From Gammaproteobacteria bacterium (lineage in GTDB: Bacteria; Pseudomonadota; Gammaproteobacteria; Pseudomonadales; Alcanivoracaceae): DNA of 54,343 bases. This document shows, piece by piece, positions 35,434 to 43,687 of the stretch. Position 1 is the stretch's first letter. Each line of letters starts with the position of its first letter. Location: contig JAGPVL010000029.1 in NCBI GenBank assembly GCA_018067045.1, positions 1-54,343 on the forward strand, written 5' to 3'. The translations under genes were made by a program, and so were the position numbers. The notes under the pieces were generated by a model. The model was not told where the DNA came from and did no database searches. It saw only the letters and a program-made list of their open reading frames with translations.

Positions 35434-36320
35434 TAACTTTCTCCTGGACGACTGCTCCAGCCTAACTTTGAACGGCAAACTTCATAGAAGTCATGCCCTG
35501 GCGGGTGAATAAGTTTTAACCGATGGGGACGCTTGCGTACGTAAATCACATCGTCCTGCTGAACGCGCACGCCTTCTTGCCCATCGCAGCTAGCAAGCGG
35601 CCGCACCTTTGGCGTGGTAATGCGAATTTTAACTTCGCTATTGCCATCGATCACCAACGGCCGACTGGTTAGGGTATGTGGGTTTAGCGGCACCAATACC
35701 ATGGCATCCAATGTCGGATGCATAATCGGACCGCCGCCCGAAAGTGAGTAGGCGGTAGAGCCCGTCGGCGTGGAAATAATTAAGCCATCGGAGCGCTGGT
35801 TATACACATACACGCCATCGACATTGAGTTCGAACTCAATCATATGAACACTATCGCCGGAGAGCAGCACGACGTCGTTTAACGCAATGCCTTCGCCGAC
35901 AACGCTCTTGCCGCGACGCACCTCAAGGTCCAGCAAAAAGCGCTGCTCAACAGAATAATCGCCGTCAAGCACTTGACCAACACGTGACTCAATTTCAGAT
36001 GGCAGAATATCGGTTAGAAAACCCAAGCGGCCGCGGTTGATTCCCAGTACAGGAACACCGTAACGAGACAACGCACGAGCAGCGCCCAGCAAGCAGCCAT
36101 CACCGCCGACTACAATAACCAGATCGCAAGACTCACCCATTTGAGCGCGAGACGCAGCCTGCAGCTTCAACTCAGGTAATGCGCTACTGAGCTCTCGATC
36201 CAAAATCACATGGACATCACGACCATGAAGAAAATGAACCAGCTGCCGTAAAGAATATAGAGCTTGTTCGCTCTCAGACTTGGCTATTAAACCAATATTT
36301 CGAAAGGGTTCGCGGGACAC
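35433..36320 (-). CDS. nadK: NAD kinase
   Basis: 295-residue enzyme that phosphorylates NAD to NADP. The catalytic GGDG is at 72-75 (VVVGGDGCLLGAAR), and TGSTAYSLSGGGPIMHP forms the nucleotide site. The GTG at 36320 is chosen: AGAGGT lies 7 bases before it and the length matches Pseudomonas NadK, whereas the ATG at 36353 lacks a ribosome site. It is followed by yeaC and pepN in one operon. Confidence 0.93.
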   Translation of the reverse strand: MSREPFRNIGLIAKSESEQALYSLRQLVHFLHGRDVHVILDRELSSALPELKLQAASRAQMGESCDLVIVVGGDGCLLGAARALSRYGVPVLGINRGRLGFLTDILPSEIESRVGQVLDGDYSVEQRFLLDLEVRRGKSVVGEGIALNDVVLLSGDSVHMIEFELNVDGVYVYNQRSDGLIISTPTGSTAYSLSGGGPIMHPTLDAMVLVPLNPHTLTSRPLVIDGNSEVKIRITTPKVRPLASCDGQEGVRVQQDDVIYVRKRPHRLKLIHPPGHDFYEVCRSKLGWSSRPGES

Positions 36321-36443
36321 TGTCAGACCTCTATCATCCGGACGATGACGCAAGCATGAAGCGGAGCGGTGGTTGGCGCAAGAGACAGAACCAATATGAG
36401 CCGGCTCGCAGCGAGCCGGTAAACAGAAAAGCGTCTAGACAGG

Positions 36444-37523
36444 TTAATCAGTAACCAACAACGGCTTAACGCGGGTTGCCTGAGCGCTCAAACCACCCTC
36501 AAGCACATGGACATCGAGCCCTGCGTTGTTCAGCAAGAACGCCGCCGAAGCGCTGCGCCGGCCAGTATCACAACAGGTAATATAGGTGCGCGCGGGGTCA
36601 AGCAAACGCGACTTAAGCCGCAATACATTTAACGGCATGTTCATTGCTGTCTGCACGTGCGACTGCTCGAATTCATCTGGCGTACGTACATCCAGCCAAC
36701 GAGCTCCCTTGGAAATTTTTTCCGCCGCCTCATCAAAATCAATCGTATGAACAATCGGCTCACGTAATAATTCATCGAAATCTTTTCGATCAAGGCTCAT
36801 AAGAACGCCGTCGGTCGCCATAACAATGGATGCATTACGCGGCTTGCCGGACAGCAGCGCGTCTTCACCAAACCACTGCCCCTGCTCAAGAATCGCCACT
36901 GGCGTAGGCTCATTGGCACCCTCCGCCTTGATTAACACCTCGCACATGCCATCTTTAATAATGTAGAAGCAGTCAGCCCCGTCGCCCTGCGTAATAACCC
37001 AATCGCCCGCCTTGTAGCGGCTAGGCTTTAGGCGCCGAAAGATCTCCAAAATATTACCAGGCGGCACCTTATAAAAAATCTTCGACTTTAGGAGACGAAT
37101 CATCCAATGACGATCATCTTGATACGCGGCATTGGAATTAATATCTAAGATGACGTAGCCAGCTGACTGGTCCCACGCCAAGATCGAGTCCAAACCTGAG
37201 CTATCAAACTGTACAACACTGACATTAGTCATCGCTCGGCACGTTGCGCGACGCGGCTGCACATGATCAAGAGGATGCCAAGACGCCTGGCCGCCGGCGG
37301 AGACGAGCGTTTTTTCGCCCCCTTCCATCTCCATCTCGACTTCCCCCTTCAGCAGATAGATCGTTGCCGCATCGCTTTCGCCACGTGTAAACAAAACCTG
37401 TCCAGGCTCGTAATGCGCCACGCGTTGCTGATCCAGCAACCGATCCAAATGATCGCCCGTCAACGCATTGACAGGCACAAAGGTCTGCAGGAGGCTTTTA
37501 TCAATCGAATCACCCTGCGTCAT
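36444..37523 (-). CDS. Two cyclic-nucleotide-binding domains fused to a rhodanese domain
   Basis: 359-residue cytoplasmic protein. The first cNMP-like domain (~15-125; YEPGQVLFTRGESDAATIYLLKGEVEME) has a degenerate phosphate cassette. The second (~150-250; GQWFGEDALLSGKPRNASIVM) has a good one, although Arg is in the RNAS position rather than RTA. The C-terminal rhodanese domain (~262-355) has active-site Cys318 in CDTGRRS, so sulfur transfer is possible. It is probably a cAMP/cGMP-responsive thiosulfate or persulfide enzyme, function unproven. ATG at 37523 follows AGGAGAGAGAAGG. Confidence 0.85.
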   Translation of the reverse strand: MTQGDSIDKSLLQTFVPVNALTGDHLDRLLDQQRVAHYEPGQVLFTRGESDAATIYLLKGEVEMEMEGGEKTLVSAGGQASWHPLDHVQPRRATCRAMTNVSVVQFDSSGLDSILAWDQSAGYVILDINSNAAYQDDRHWMIRLLKSKIFYKVPPGNILEIFRRLKPSRYKAGDWVITQGDGADCFYIIKDGMCEVLIKAEGANEPTPVAILEQGQWFGEDALLSGKPRNASIVMATDGVLMSLDRKDFDELLREPIVHTIDFDEAAEKISKGARWLDVRTPDEFEQSHVQTAMNMPLNVLRLKSRLLDPARTYITCCDTGRRSASAAFLLNNAGLDVHVLEGGLSAQATRVKPLLVTD

Positions 37524-37691
37524 ACCTTCTCTCTCCTGATGTTTTTTTAGCCAGCTTGCGCGTGTTTTAGCGGACAAAGGCGCTATGAATAGCCCTCAGC
37601 ACAAACTTAAGTGCACAAGAAATTCTTCAGCGACCGCCTAGATACAACACTGCTTGCAGTAACCGTACCAGATTCCTCATAAACACATCGA

Positions 37692-39116
37692 CTAGTGAAA
37701 TTTCAACACGTTATCGATGGCAGAGTCCGATCGACAAAACTGGCATCGATTTGCATTTCGATCGGATGCGCCCGGTTTAAACTGATTTGGAACATCCACG
37801 CGAATAACACGCTTGCCGCACTCTCGAGCCCCTTGCGCCTCCACTCGGCACACAGGATTCTCATAATGTTCCAACCAAGCTCGATAATGATCCTCTGTCA
37901 CCAAACATTTACGCGCAGCAAACGCGATAGGGTTCTGCATGTAGTCGGAAATTTCGCTGGCGTTAATCGAAATATGTCCAGCGCCAGGATGGAAAGCAAT
38001 AAAGCTCAAGCCCAGAGTCTGTAGCTTCTCCAAGAGCTTGTCAGCGCCACTGTTTGCCATGCGAATCTGGTCGCGCTTGGCATCAGACAACTCACCCTGC
38101 ACCGCCGCAATACGCTCATCGCGATCCAGCACTTCCATTTCCCGCGCGTGCATCTCTTCACTTAATCGGGCGCGCTCTTCTTCTAATCTCTGCTCCAGAG
38201 CAACTTTATATTGCTCTGTCAAAATCTCAATTTCACCACCTTGCTCAGACTTACTAAGCGCCTGATCTTCGAGGCTTTTATTCAGCGACATCACCTGCTC
38301 TTTGAGAGATTCCGATCTTTCCCTCAAAGCAATATTTTGCGACTTCAGCGTCTTAAACTGCATCAACACTTTTTCGAGCTGAGTACTGAGAATCTCTTCT
38401 TTCTGCTGGTGCGCGTAACGCAGCTGCCCCACTTCTTCTTTGTGCTTACCGTCCATCGTCTGGATACGCAAACGCAATTCTTTCAGTGTTCTTGCTAGCC
38501 GTAGGCGCTCTTCATCATCTTTGCGCTGACGCTCAACCTCTGCAGGCGTGGGCCCCTGCGGCGCGATAACGGGGATTTTTTCTTCAACCCGAACTGGCGG
38601 TGGAGCGGCTGATGCCTTTGCCTGCACCGGAGCAGGCGGAGCGCTCGCAGGAACAGGCGGGGCGGAGTCGTCCATAAAGAGCCCCATCTTGCTGCCGCGC
38701 TGCACGATGGTGTCGCGCATAAAAACGAAATCATTTGCGCCCGGCTTCATTGTTGGATCCCACAAATTGTCCTGATGCCAAGCGACGGGACACTGGCTCT
38801 TACACGCCAAACGTATCGGACCCGCCCCCATATCAGGACCAGGACCAGCATGCTCGGCAAGATGCCGTAGCGGCACATTCCATGAATGATCCGCCATGCC
38901 GTCTTCATCAAAATCAATCAGAAATAAAACCGCGGCAATGACTTGCAAATGAGAGTTCACCAAGCAATACGCGCCGTGCATCTGCTTATCGGCCAACTCC
39001 GGCACACCAACCATGCCATCCAATATGGCCTCAAAATCGGCGTACAACATGCTCTTCATTACACCTCGGTCCCCATAAAATAAAATAGCTTCAGAGGTAA
39101 CGGCCGACATACTCAT
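37692..39116 (-). CDS. Coiled-coil protein with cysteine-rich C-terminus
   Basis: 474-residue protein of no family I recognise. An N-terminal globular part (~1-140, with AYCLVNSHLQVIAAVLFLIDFD) is followed by an Ala/Pro linker, then a long coiled coil (~205-365, Glu/Leu/Lys heptads). The C-terminal ~90 residues contain a possible zinc site (CRVEAQGAREC and CQFC) and end VLKFH. No signal peptide or membrane segment is evident. Start choice: ATG at 39116 preceded by AAAGGA; a second ATG two codons on is possible. Its neighbour is the cNMP-rhodanese gene, but no common function is shown. Confidence 0.7.
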   Translation of the reverse strand: MSMSAVTSEAILFYGDRGVMKSMLYADFEAILDGMVGVPELADKQMHGAYCLVNSHLQVIAAVLFLIDFDEDGMADHSWNVPLRHLAEHAGPGPDMGAGPIRLACKSQCPVAWHQDNLWDPTMKPGANDFVFMRDTIVQRGSKMGLFMDDSAPPVPASAPPAPVQAKASAAPPPVRVEEKIPVIAPQGPTPAEVERQRKDDEERLRLARTLKELRLRIQTMDGKHKEEVGQLRYAHQQKEEILSTQLEKVLMQFKTLKSQNIALRERSESLKEQVMSLNKSLEDQALSKSEQGGEIEILTEQYKVALEQRLEEERARLSEEMHAREMEVLDRDERIAAVQGELSDAKRDQIRMANSGADKLLEKLQTLGLSFIAFHPGAGHISINASEISDYMQNPIAFAARKCLVTEDHYRAWLEHYENPVCRVEAQGARECGKRVIRVDVPNQFKPGASDRNANRCQFCRSDSAIDNVLKFH

Positions 39117-39125
39117 AAAGGGCAA

Positions 39126-39508
39126 ATCCTTTCGTTATTAGTAGGTCACTGTGGTAAACCGGCGACTCATTACATTGCGCCTATTCATAGCGCGAATAGA
39201 CGCAGAAAAAAAGCGCTGTTAACAAGCACTTCGATTGCGACGTCACTTTTGTCGAGCAGAGCCACCGTAACAGGCAAAGCGGAATAAGACTTTCGTCCCA
39301 ACTGTGACGCTGCACGTCAGTTAAGTGACGATTATAGACAAGCGGTGGCAAGGGAGGTGTGACGTGCATTCCAGATGCTGTCGCCCAGAGACAAGCGCCC
39401 AGAGCATTCGAGAAGGCTCGGCGTCACCTGTTATGTGAGGAGTTAAAGAAAAACGAGAGGGTTTCGAGCGAGTTACAAAGAGAAAGGTCAGAATCGAGCC
39501 AAGCAGAT
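39126..39508. other. Intergenic stretch, nothing recognised
   Basis: 383 bases between the coiled-coil gene and the microprotein gene. It is likely to carry the promoter of the coiled-coil gene. A small inverted repeat CTATTC/GAATAG is at 39181-39199. A plus-strand reading frame at 39359-39571 overlaps the microprotein and has no supporting features. Confidence 0.4.
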
Positions 39509-39616
39509 CTACATCTCGAACCCATCATCGTCATCAAGCTCTTCATCATCCAACGACTCCTCCATGCTTAACATCCAGAGTCGCTGATCTAACCGTTCTT
39601 CAATTATTTCATCCAT
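39509..39616 (-). CDS. 35-residue acidic microprotein
   Basis: Begins MDEIIEERLDQRLWMLSMEE, continues with an acidic Asp/Glu run and ends DGFEM. A strong ribosome site (AAGGAG, 7 bases before ATG) precedes the start. About half of its residues are Asp or Glu and a single helix is likely at the N-terminus. I do not recognise a family. It lies just after the tRNA terminator. Confidence 0.6.
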   Translation of the reverse strand: MDEIIEERLDQRLWMLSMEESLDDEELDDDDGFEM

Positions 39617-39656
39617 ATCGTGCTCCTTGGTTTAGTTTTCGGCTCTCCATAACGAC

Positions 39657-39688
39657 AAAAGCCGATGATGCTATTGCATCATCGGCTT
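39657..39688 (-). terminator. Terminator of the tRNA-Val/tRNA-Asp operon
   Basis: A 13-bp perfect stem AAGCCGATGATGC (39659-39671) with its complement at 39676-39688 and a 4-base loop; TTTT follows on the minus strand. It ends the tRNA transcript. Confidence 0.9.
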
Positions 39689-39731
39689 ATGACAGGAATA
39701 TGAAAATTAAGTTCTTTCATTTCCTCAGTAG

Positions 39732-39808
39732 TGGCGGAGCGGACGGGACTCGAACCCGCGACCCCCGGCGTGACAGGCCGGTATTCTAACCAACTGAACT
39801 ACCGCTCC
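39732..39808 (-). tRNA. tRNA-Asp (GTC)
   Basis: 77-base cloverleaf with encoded CCA: acceptor GGAGCGG/CCGCTCC, anticodon GTC in CCTGTCACG, T-arm GGTTCGAGTCC. Second tRNA of the pair, 32 bases after tRNA-Val. Confidence 0.97.
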
Positions 39809-39840
39809 ACAAACTGTCCAGTCTTTCGACTGTTTAACCT

Positions 39841-39916
39841 TGGTGGGTGGTGAGGGGATCGAACCCCCGACCCTCGCCTTGTAAGGGCGATGCTCTCCCA
39901 GCTGAGCTAACCACCC
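39841..39916 (-). tRNA. tRNA-Val (TAC)
   Basis: 76-base cloverleaf with encoded CCA: acceptor GGGTGGT/ACCACCC, anticodon TAC in CCTTACAAG, T-arm GGTTCGATCC. First tRNA of the pair; a promoter lies directly upstream. Confidence 0.97.
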
Positions 39917-39929
39917 AAAAGAGGGCGCC

Positions 39930-39957
39930 ATTCTAGTGTTTTCGGGGTGGCTGTCAA
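39930..39957 (-). promoter_or_regulatory. Sigma-70 promoter of the tRNA pair
   Basis: Minus strand: TTGACA (39952-39957), 16-base spacer, TAGAAT (39930-39935), then a G/C-rich discriminator GGCGCCC, typical of stringently controlled stable-RNA promoters. It lies 14 bases before tRNA-Val. Confidence 0.88.
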
Positions 39958-40055
39958 CGAGTGATGATGCTTTTTTTTCAACTAACCTTCCGAATGTTCA
40001 TTAAATCGCCGGAAGTCCACTGTTTCGCTCAATAAGCGAGCGAACAATCAATGCG

Positions 40056-40244
40056 CTAAGGCGCCTCTAGCCGTTCAATCTCCCGCTTCGCCTCATCGAA
40101 AGTGAAGATTCCCTCAAGCGCCTGACCAGTAGGCATGCAAACAAGGTAATGGGCTACACGTAATTGAAAGGTTTGTCGGTCCAGCTCACCTTCCTCAAGA
40201 ATGGTATAGCCAGAATTACCCCACGCCAGATGATTACCAATCAC
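40056..40244 (-). CDS. 62-residue protein coupled to the AtuR-like gene
   Basis: Small protein of unknown family, about 62 residues (YTILEEGELDRQTFQLRV...TFDEAKREIERLEAP). No signal peptide. The C-terminal DEAKREIERL suggests a helix. Its ATG overlaps the TetR gene stop by 4 bases (ATGA), which supports translation and co-expression with the repressor. Confidence 0.6.
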   Translation of the reverse strand: MIGNHLAWGNSGYTILEEGELDRQTFQLRVAHYLVCMPTGQALEGIFTFDEAKREIERLEAP

Positions 40245-40831
40245 AAAGGATCTACCGAGCGCTGCAAAATCACGTCAGCCAGACCGTCCAAATCAAGCTG
40301 GCCGCTCTCGTCAAACCAATTGCTCGTCCAGCTCGTCATGCCATTAATAAGACGCCGCATCACCATTGCATCAACGCCCAACCGCCCCTGCGCCTGCAGA
40401 CCGCCAAGCACTTGCATCCAGTAGCCCTCGTACTCTGCCCGCACCGCCAAAGCCGCCTTTTGCTTTTCCTCAGACAAGCAACGCCAATCACGCACCAGCA
40501 CTATCATTGCCTCTCGTGTGTCGCCCACAATCGTTTGCAGCTCGACACGAATTAAACCGCGTAATTGCTCCTGAATGTCATCCGTAGAGGCAACAGCTTG
40601 ACGCATACGCTCGGTATTAAAGCGAATGACCTCCATGGTGACCGCAAACAGAATTTCCTCTTTGGAGGCAAAGTGATGGAAGATGCTGCCGCTCTGAATA
40701 CCCACCGCCGCGGCAATATCTCGCACGGTGGTGCGATCATACCCTTGCTCACGAAACAGGCGTGCGGCCGCGCTGAGCAACTTACCCCGCGGCGTGTCAT
40801 CCATGCCGTATACAGAAAGTGTTGCGATCAT
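40241..40831 (-). CDS. atuR: TetR-family repressor, AtuR-like
   Basis: 196-residue TetR regulator. The HTH is GYDRTTVRDIAAAVGIQSGSIFHHF (about 31-55) following LLSAAARLFREQ. The C-terminal ligand domain is helical. It is divergent from atuA with a 186-base gap that contains a perfect inverted repeat at 40931, the arrangement of P. aeruginosa AtuR, which represses the atu operon and is relieved by terpenes or their CoA esters. The name rests on context as well as family. Start 40831 lies just after GGGGGAAGG; a second ATG at codon 10 is possible. Confidence 0.78.
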   Translation of the reverse strand: MIATLSVYGMDDTPRGKLLSAAARLFREQGYDRTTVRDIAAAVGIQSGSIFHHFASKEEILFAVTMEVIRFNTERMRQAVASTDDIQEQLRGLIRVELQTIVGDTREAMIVLVRDWRCLSEEKQKAALAVRAEYEGYWMQVLGGLQAQGRLGVDAMVMRRLINGMTSWTSNWFDESGQLDLDGLADVILQRSVDPL

Positions 40832-40930
40832 GCCTTCCCCCTATACATTAAGGCTGTGGATTATCTGGCCTTTCATCTGACATGCAAGCCCAGACTGAAT
40901 GCCTGACTATTGCACATTCCCACTTTACAA

Positions 40931-40948
40931 ACCAAGCGCTTGCTTGGT
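40931..40948. promoter_or_regulatory. Perfect inverted repeat, candidate AtuR operator
   Basis: ACCAAGCGCTTGCTTGGT (7-bp arms ACCAAGC/GCTTGGT with a GCTT centre) lies 70 bases before atuA and about 100 before the repressor gene. A TetR dimer site in the divergent region is the obvious reading. Confidence 0.72.
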
Positions 40949-41017
40949 AGCTTAGGCTCACCCTGCCCAAGAGGCAATCCTTGATCCGTTAATCCGAGAC
41001 AATCCGGGAGCCCCATC

Positions 41018-42817
41018 ATGACGAAAACAGAGACCCAGGCACCGATCAAAATAGGCTGCGCAGCCGGTTTTTGGGGCGACACCAATACCGCCGCCTTTCA
41101 ACTCGTGCGCCAAGCGGAAATGGATTACCTCGTATTCGATTATTTAGCCGAAGTCACCATGTCTATTATGGCCGGCGCACGGATGAAAGATCCCAACATG
41201 GGCTATGCCCATGACTTCGTCACGCAAGTCATGGCGCCGCTTGCCGAAGAAATTAAGCAGAAGAAAATTAAAGTCATCAGCAATGCCGGCGGCGTTAACC
41301 CGCATGCTTGCCGCAAAGCGTTAGAAGAAGCGTTTGCTGCAGCGGGCGTTGAACTGAAAGTTGCTCTCGTCGAAGGCGACGATCTCAATTCCCGCCGCAA
41401 CGAATTTGCCGATGCAATTGAGATGGAAACCGGCGCGCCGCTTCCTCCCTTTACCGTGACGATGAACGCTTACTTAGGTGCGCTGCCGATTAAAGCCGCG
41501 CTTGATGCCGGTGCCGACATTGTACTAACGGGCCGCATCGCAGACTCCGCATTAGTACTCGGCCCGTTGCTACACGAATTTAATTGGTCCATGGACGACT
41601 ATGACAGACTTGCACAAGGCTCTTTAGCAGGTCACGTGATTGAATGTGGCGCTCAATGTAACGGCGGCAACTTTACCGACTGGCATCTCGTCCCGGACTT
41701 TCACAACATGGGCTTTCCGGTAGCGGAATGTTTCGAAGACGGCAGCTTCATTATTACCAAGCCTGACGATACCGGCGGCTTAATTAGCTGCGCCACCGTT
41801 GGCGAGCAAATTGTGTATGAAATCGGCGATCCACGCGCCTATTTACTGCCTGATGTAATTTGCGACTTTACCAACGTAAATCTTGAGCAGGTCGGAAAAA
41901 ACCGAGTCAAAGTCAGTGGCGCAAAAGGTCATGCGCCAAGTGATACCTATAAGGTGTCTGCCACCTACCCAGACGGCCATCGCATTCTTGCCTCCATTTT
42001 AATGGGTGGCATTCGTGCTCGTGAAAAAGGCCAGCTCGTCGCCGACAGCATTATCAAAAAAGTATCAGGCATTCTCGAACAAAAAGGTTTCGCACCCTAT
42101 CGTGAAATCGATATCGAACTGCTTGGCAGCGAAGCGACCTATGGTAAGCATTCGCGTTGCATGGATTCGCGCGAGGTCATCATAAAAATCGGCGCCGTTC
42201 ATGACGACAAAAAAGCGCTTGGCGTATTAGCCCGTGAAATCGCGCAAGCGGCAACCGGTATGGCACCAGGCGTGAGCGGGCTGGTTGGAGGAAGACCATC
42301 CCCCTTCCCTCGTATCTGTCTGTTCTCAACACTGGTGTCAAAAGAAAAGGTGCAGGCCAATATTGATCTCGGTGGCGTAAAAACGCCGATTGATGTACCG
42401 CTCGGAAAGCCGTTCGACTTTACGTCTCTTGCTCAAGGAAAAGACGAAAAAACAGCTGCCGGGACTCAGCACGTCCCACTGATAAAACTGGCATGGGCGC
42501 GTAGCGGCGACAAGGGCAACCACGGCAATATCGGTGTTATCGCACGCCAAGAAAACTACTTGCCCTATTTACGTGCAGCACTCACAGAGCAAAGCGTCGC
42601 TGAGTATATGGAGCACGTACTCGATCCCAAAACCGGAAGCGTAACCCGCTGGGAACTTCCAGGCTTTAACGCATTTAACTTTTTACTAAAAAACGCGCTT
42701 GGCGGCGGCGGCATTGCCTCGCTCAGAATCGATGCCCAAGGAAAAGCCTTTGCACAACAGCTTCTCGACTTCCCTATTTCTGTCTCAGATGACATTGCTA
42801 ATGAGGTAAATTCCTAA
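41018..42817 (+). CDS. atuA: AtuA, acyclic terpene utilisation protein (DUF1446)
   Basis: 599-residue cytoplasmic protein of the AtuA/DUF1446 family, required for citronellol/geraniol growth in P. aeruginosa but without an assigned reaction. It opens IKIGCAAGFWGDTNTAAFQLV and has GADIVLTGRIADSALVLGPL and GGNFTDWH; the C-terminal ~120 residues (LIKLAWARSGDKGNHGNIGVIAR) form the separate AtuA-C domain. GGGAG lies 8 bases before ATG. First gene of the operon; atuB starts one base before its stop ends (TAATG). Confidence 0.93.
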   Translation: MTKTETQAPIKIGCAAGFWGDTNTAAFQLVRQAEMDYLVFDYLAEVTMSIMAGARMKDPNMGYAHDFVTQVMAPLAEEIKQKKIKVISNAGGVNPHACRKALEEAFAAAGVELKVALVEGDDLNSRRNEFADAIEMETGAPLPPFTVTMNAYLGALPIKAALDAGADIVLTGRIADSALVLGPLLHEFNWSMDDYDRLAQGSLAGHVIECGAQCNGGNFTDWHLVPDFHNMGFPVAECFEDGSFIITKPDDTGGLISCATVGEQIVYEIGDPRAYLLPDVICDFTNVNLEQVGKNRVKVSGAKGHAPSDTYKVSATYPDGHRILASILMGGIRAREKGQLVADSIIKKVSGILEQKGFAPYREIDIELLGSEATYGKHSRCMDSREVIIKIGAVHDDKKALGVLAREIAQAATGMAPGVSGLVGGRPSPFPRICLFSTLVSKEKVQANIDLGGVKTPIDVPLGKPFDFTSLAQGKDEKTAAGTQHVPLIKLAWARSGDKGNHGNIGVIARQENYLPYLRAALTEQSVAEYMEHVLDPKTGSVTRWELPGFNAFNFLLKNALGGGGIASLRIDAQGKAFAQQLLDFPISVSDDIANEVNS

Positions 42818-43683
42818 TGGGCTACCAGTCTATTTTTCGCCCGGACCTGTTCGCCGGAAAAAACATGATTGTTACCGGCGGCGGAAGCGGTATTGGTCGC
42901 TGCACTGCACACGAGATCGCATCGCTTGGCGCACAAGTCGTTTTGATTGGCCGTAAAGAAGAAAAACTCACAACCGTTGCCAATGAAATTATCGAAGATG
43001 GCGGCAAAGCCATTTGGCTTACCTGCGATATTCGCGAAGAAGACCGCGTTAAAGAAACCGTTGCCGCTATTTATAAAGCCGTTGGCGAGGTTCACGGCTT
43101 AGTCAATAACGCCGGCGGCCAGTTTCCTTCGCCCCTCGCCGTTATCTCTCAGAAAGGCTGGGAAACGGTTATTCGAACAAACCTAACCGGCGGCTTCTTG
43201 ATGGCCCGCGAAGTCTTTATGCAAGGCATGAATCGAACCGGCGGCAGCATTGTTAATATCGTTGCCGATATGTGGGGCGGCATGCCGGGCATGGGCCACT
43301 CCGGCGCCGCTCGCGCGGGCATGGTGAACTTTACCCAAACCGCAGCGTTTGAATGGGGTTGCGCTGGCGTACGCGTTAACGCCGTTGCCCCAGGCTGGGT
43401 CGCCTCTTCAGGCATGGACACCTATCCCGACTCATTCAAGCAAACCATTAAGACATTAAAAGGCGCGGTACCGCTAAAACGCTTAGGCGAAGAGGCTGAG
43501 ATTTCGGGCGCAATATGCTTCTTACTCTCCGATGCCGCAGCCTTTATCAGCGGCGACACCTTGCGCATTGATGGTGCTGCCAGCCAAGGCAATGCAGCCA
43601 TCTTCCCGCTTGCCGACCACAACCGCTCCACGCCGTTTAACGGCTTCCATCGCGCGGTCACCCCTGATTTATTCAAGGAGTAA
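42817..43683 (+). CDS. atuB: AtuB, short-chain dehydrogenase family
   Basis: 288-residue SDR. The cofactor motif TGGGSGIG is at 20-27 and NNAGG at 97-101. The usual YxxxK is absent: its position holds SGAAR (Ser162, Arg166), and the upstream catalytic Ser is also replaced (NIVAD). The surrounding HSGAARAGMVNFTQTAAFEWG resembles 2,4-dienoyl-CoA reductase-type SDRs, which also lack the Tyr. A redox step on a terpenyl-CoA intermediate is likely but unproven. It is fused by TAATG to atuA and ends 4 bases before atuC. Confidence 0.9.
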   Translation: MGYQSIFRPDLFAGKNMIVTGGGSGIGRCTAHEIASLGAQVVLIGRKEEKLTTVANEIIEDGGKAIWLTCDIREEDRVKETVAAIYKAVGEVHGLVNNAGGQFPSPLAVISQKGWETVIRTNLTGGFLMAREVFMQGMNRTGGSIVNIVADMWGGMPGMGHSGAARAGMVNFTQTAAFEWGCAGVRVNAVAPGWVASSGMDTYPDSFKQTIKTLKGAVPLKRLGEEAEISGAICFLLSDAAAFISGDTLRIDGAASQGNAAIFPLADHNRSTPFNGFHRAVTPDLFKE

Positions 43684-43687
43684 AGCA

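Noticed and set aside
36321-36353. ATG at 36353 as the nadK start
   Set aside because: No ribosome site precedes it, and it would make the protein longer than its close homologues; GTG at 36320 fits better.
39359-39571. Plus-strand 70-codon reading frame
   Set aside because: No ribosome site of note and it overlaps the better-supported 35-residue gene on the other strand.
43532-43687. Upstream extension of atuC
   Set aside because: The extra 52 codons overlap atuB in another frame. AtuC homology, length and AAGGAG all fix the start at 43688.
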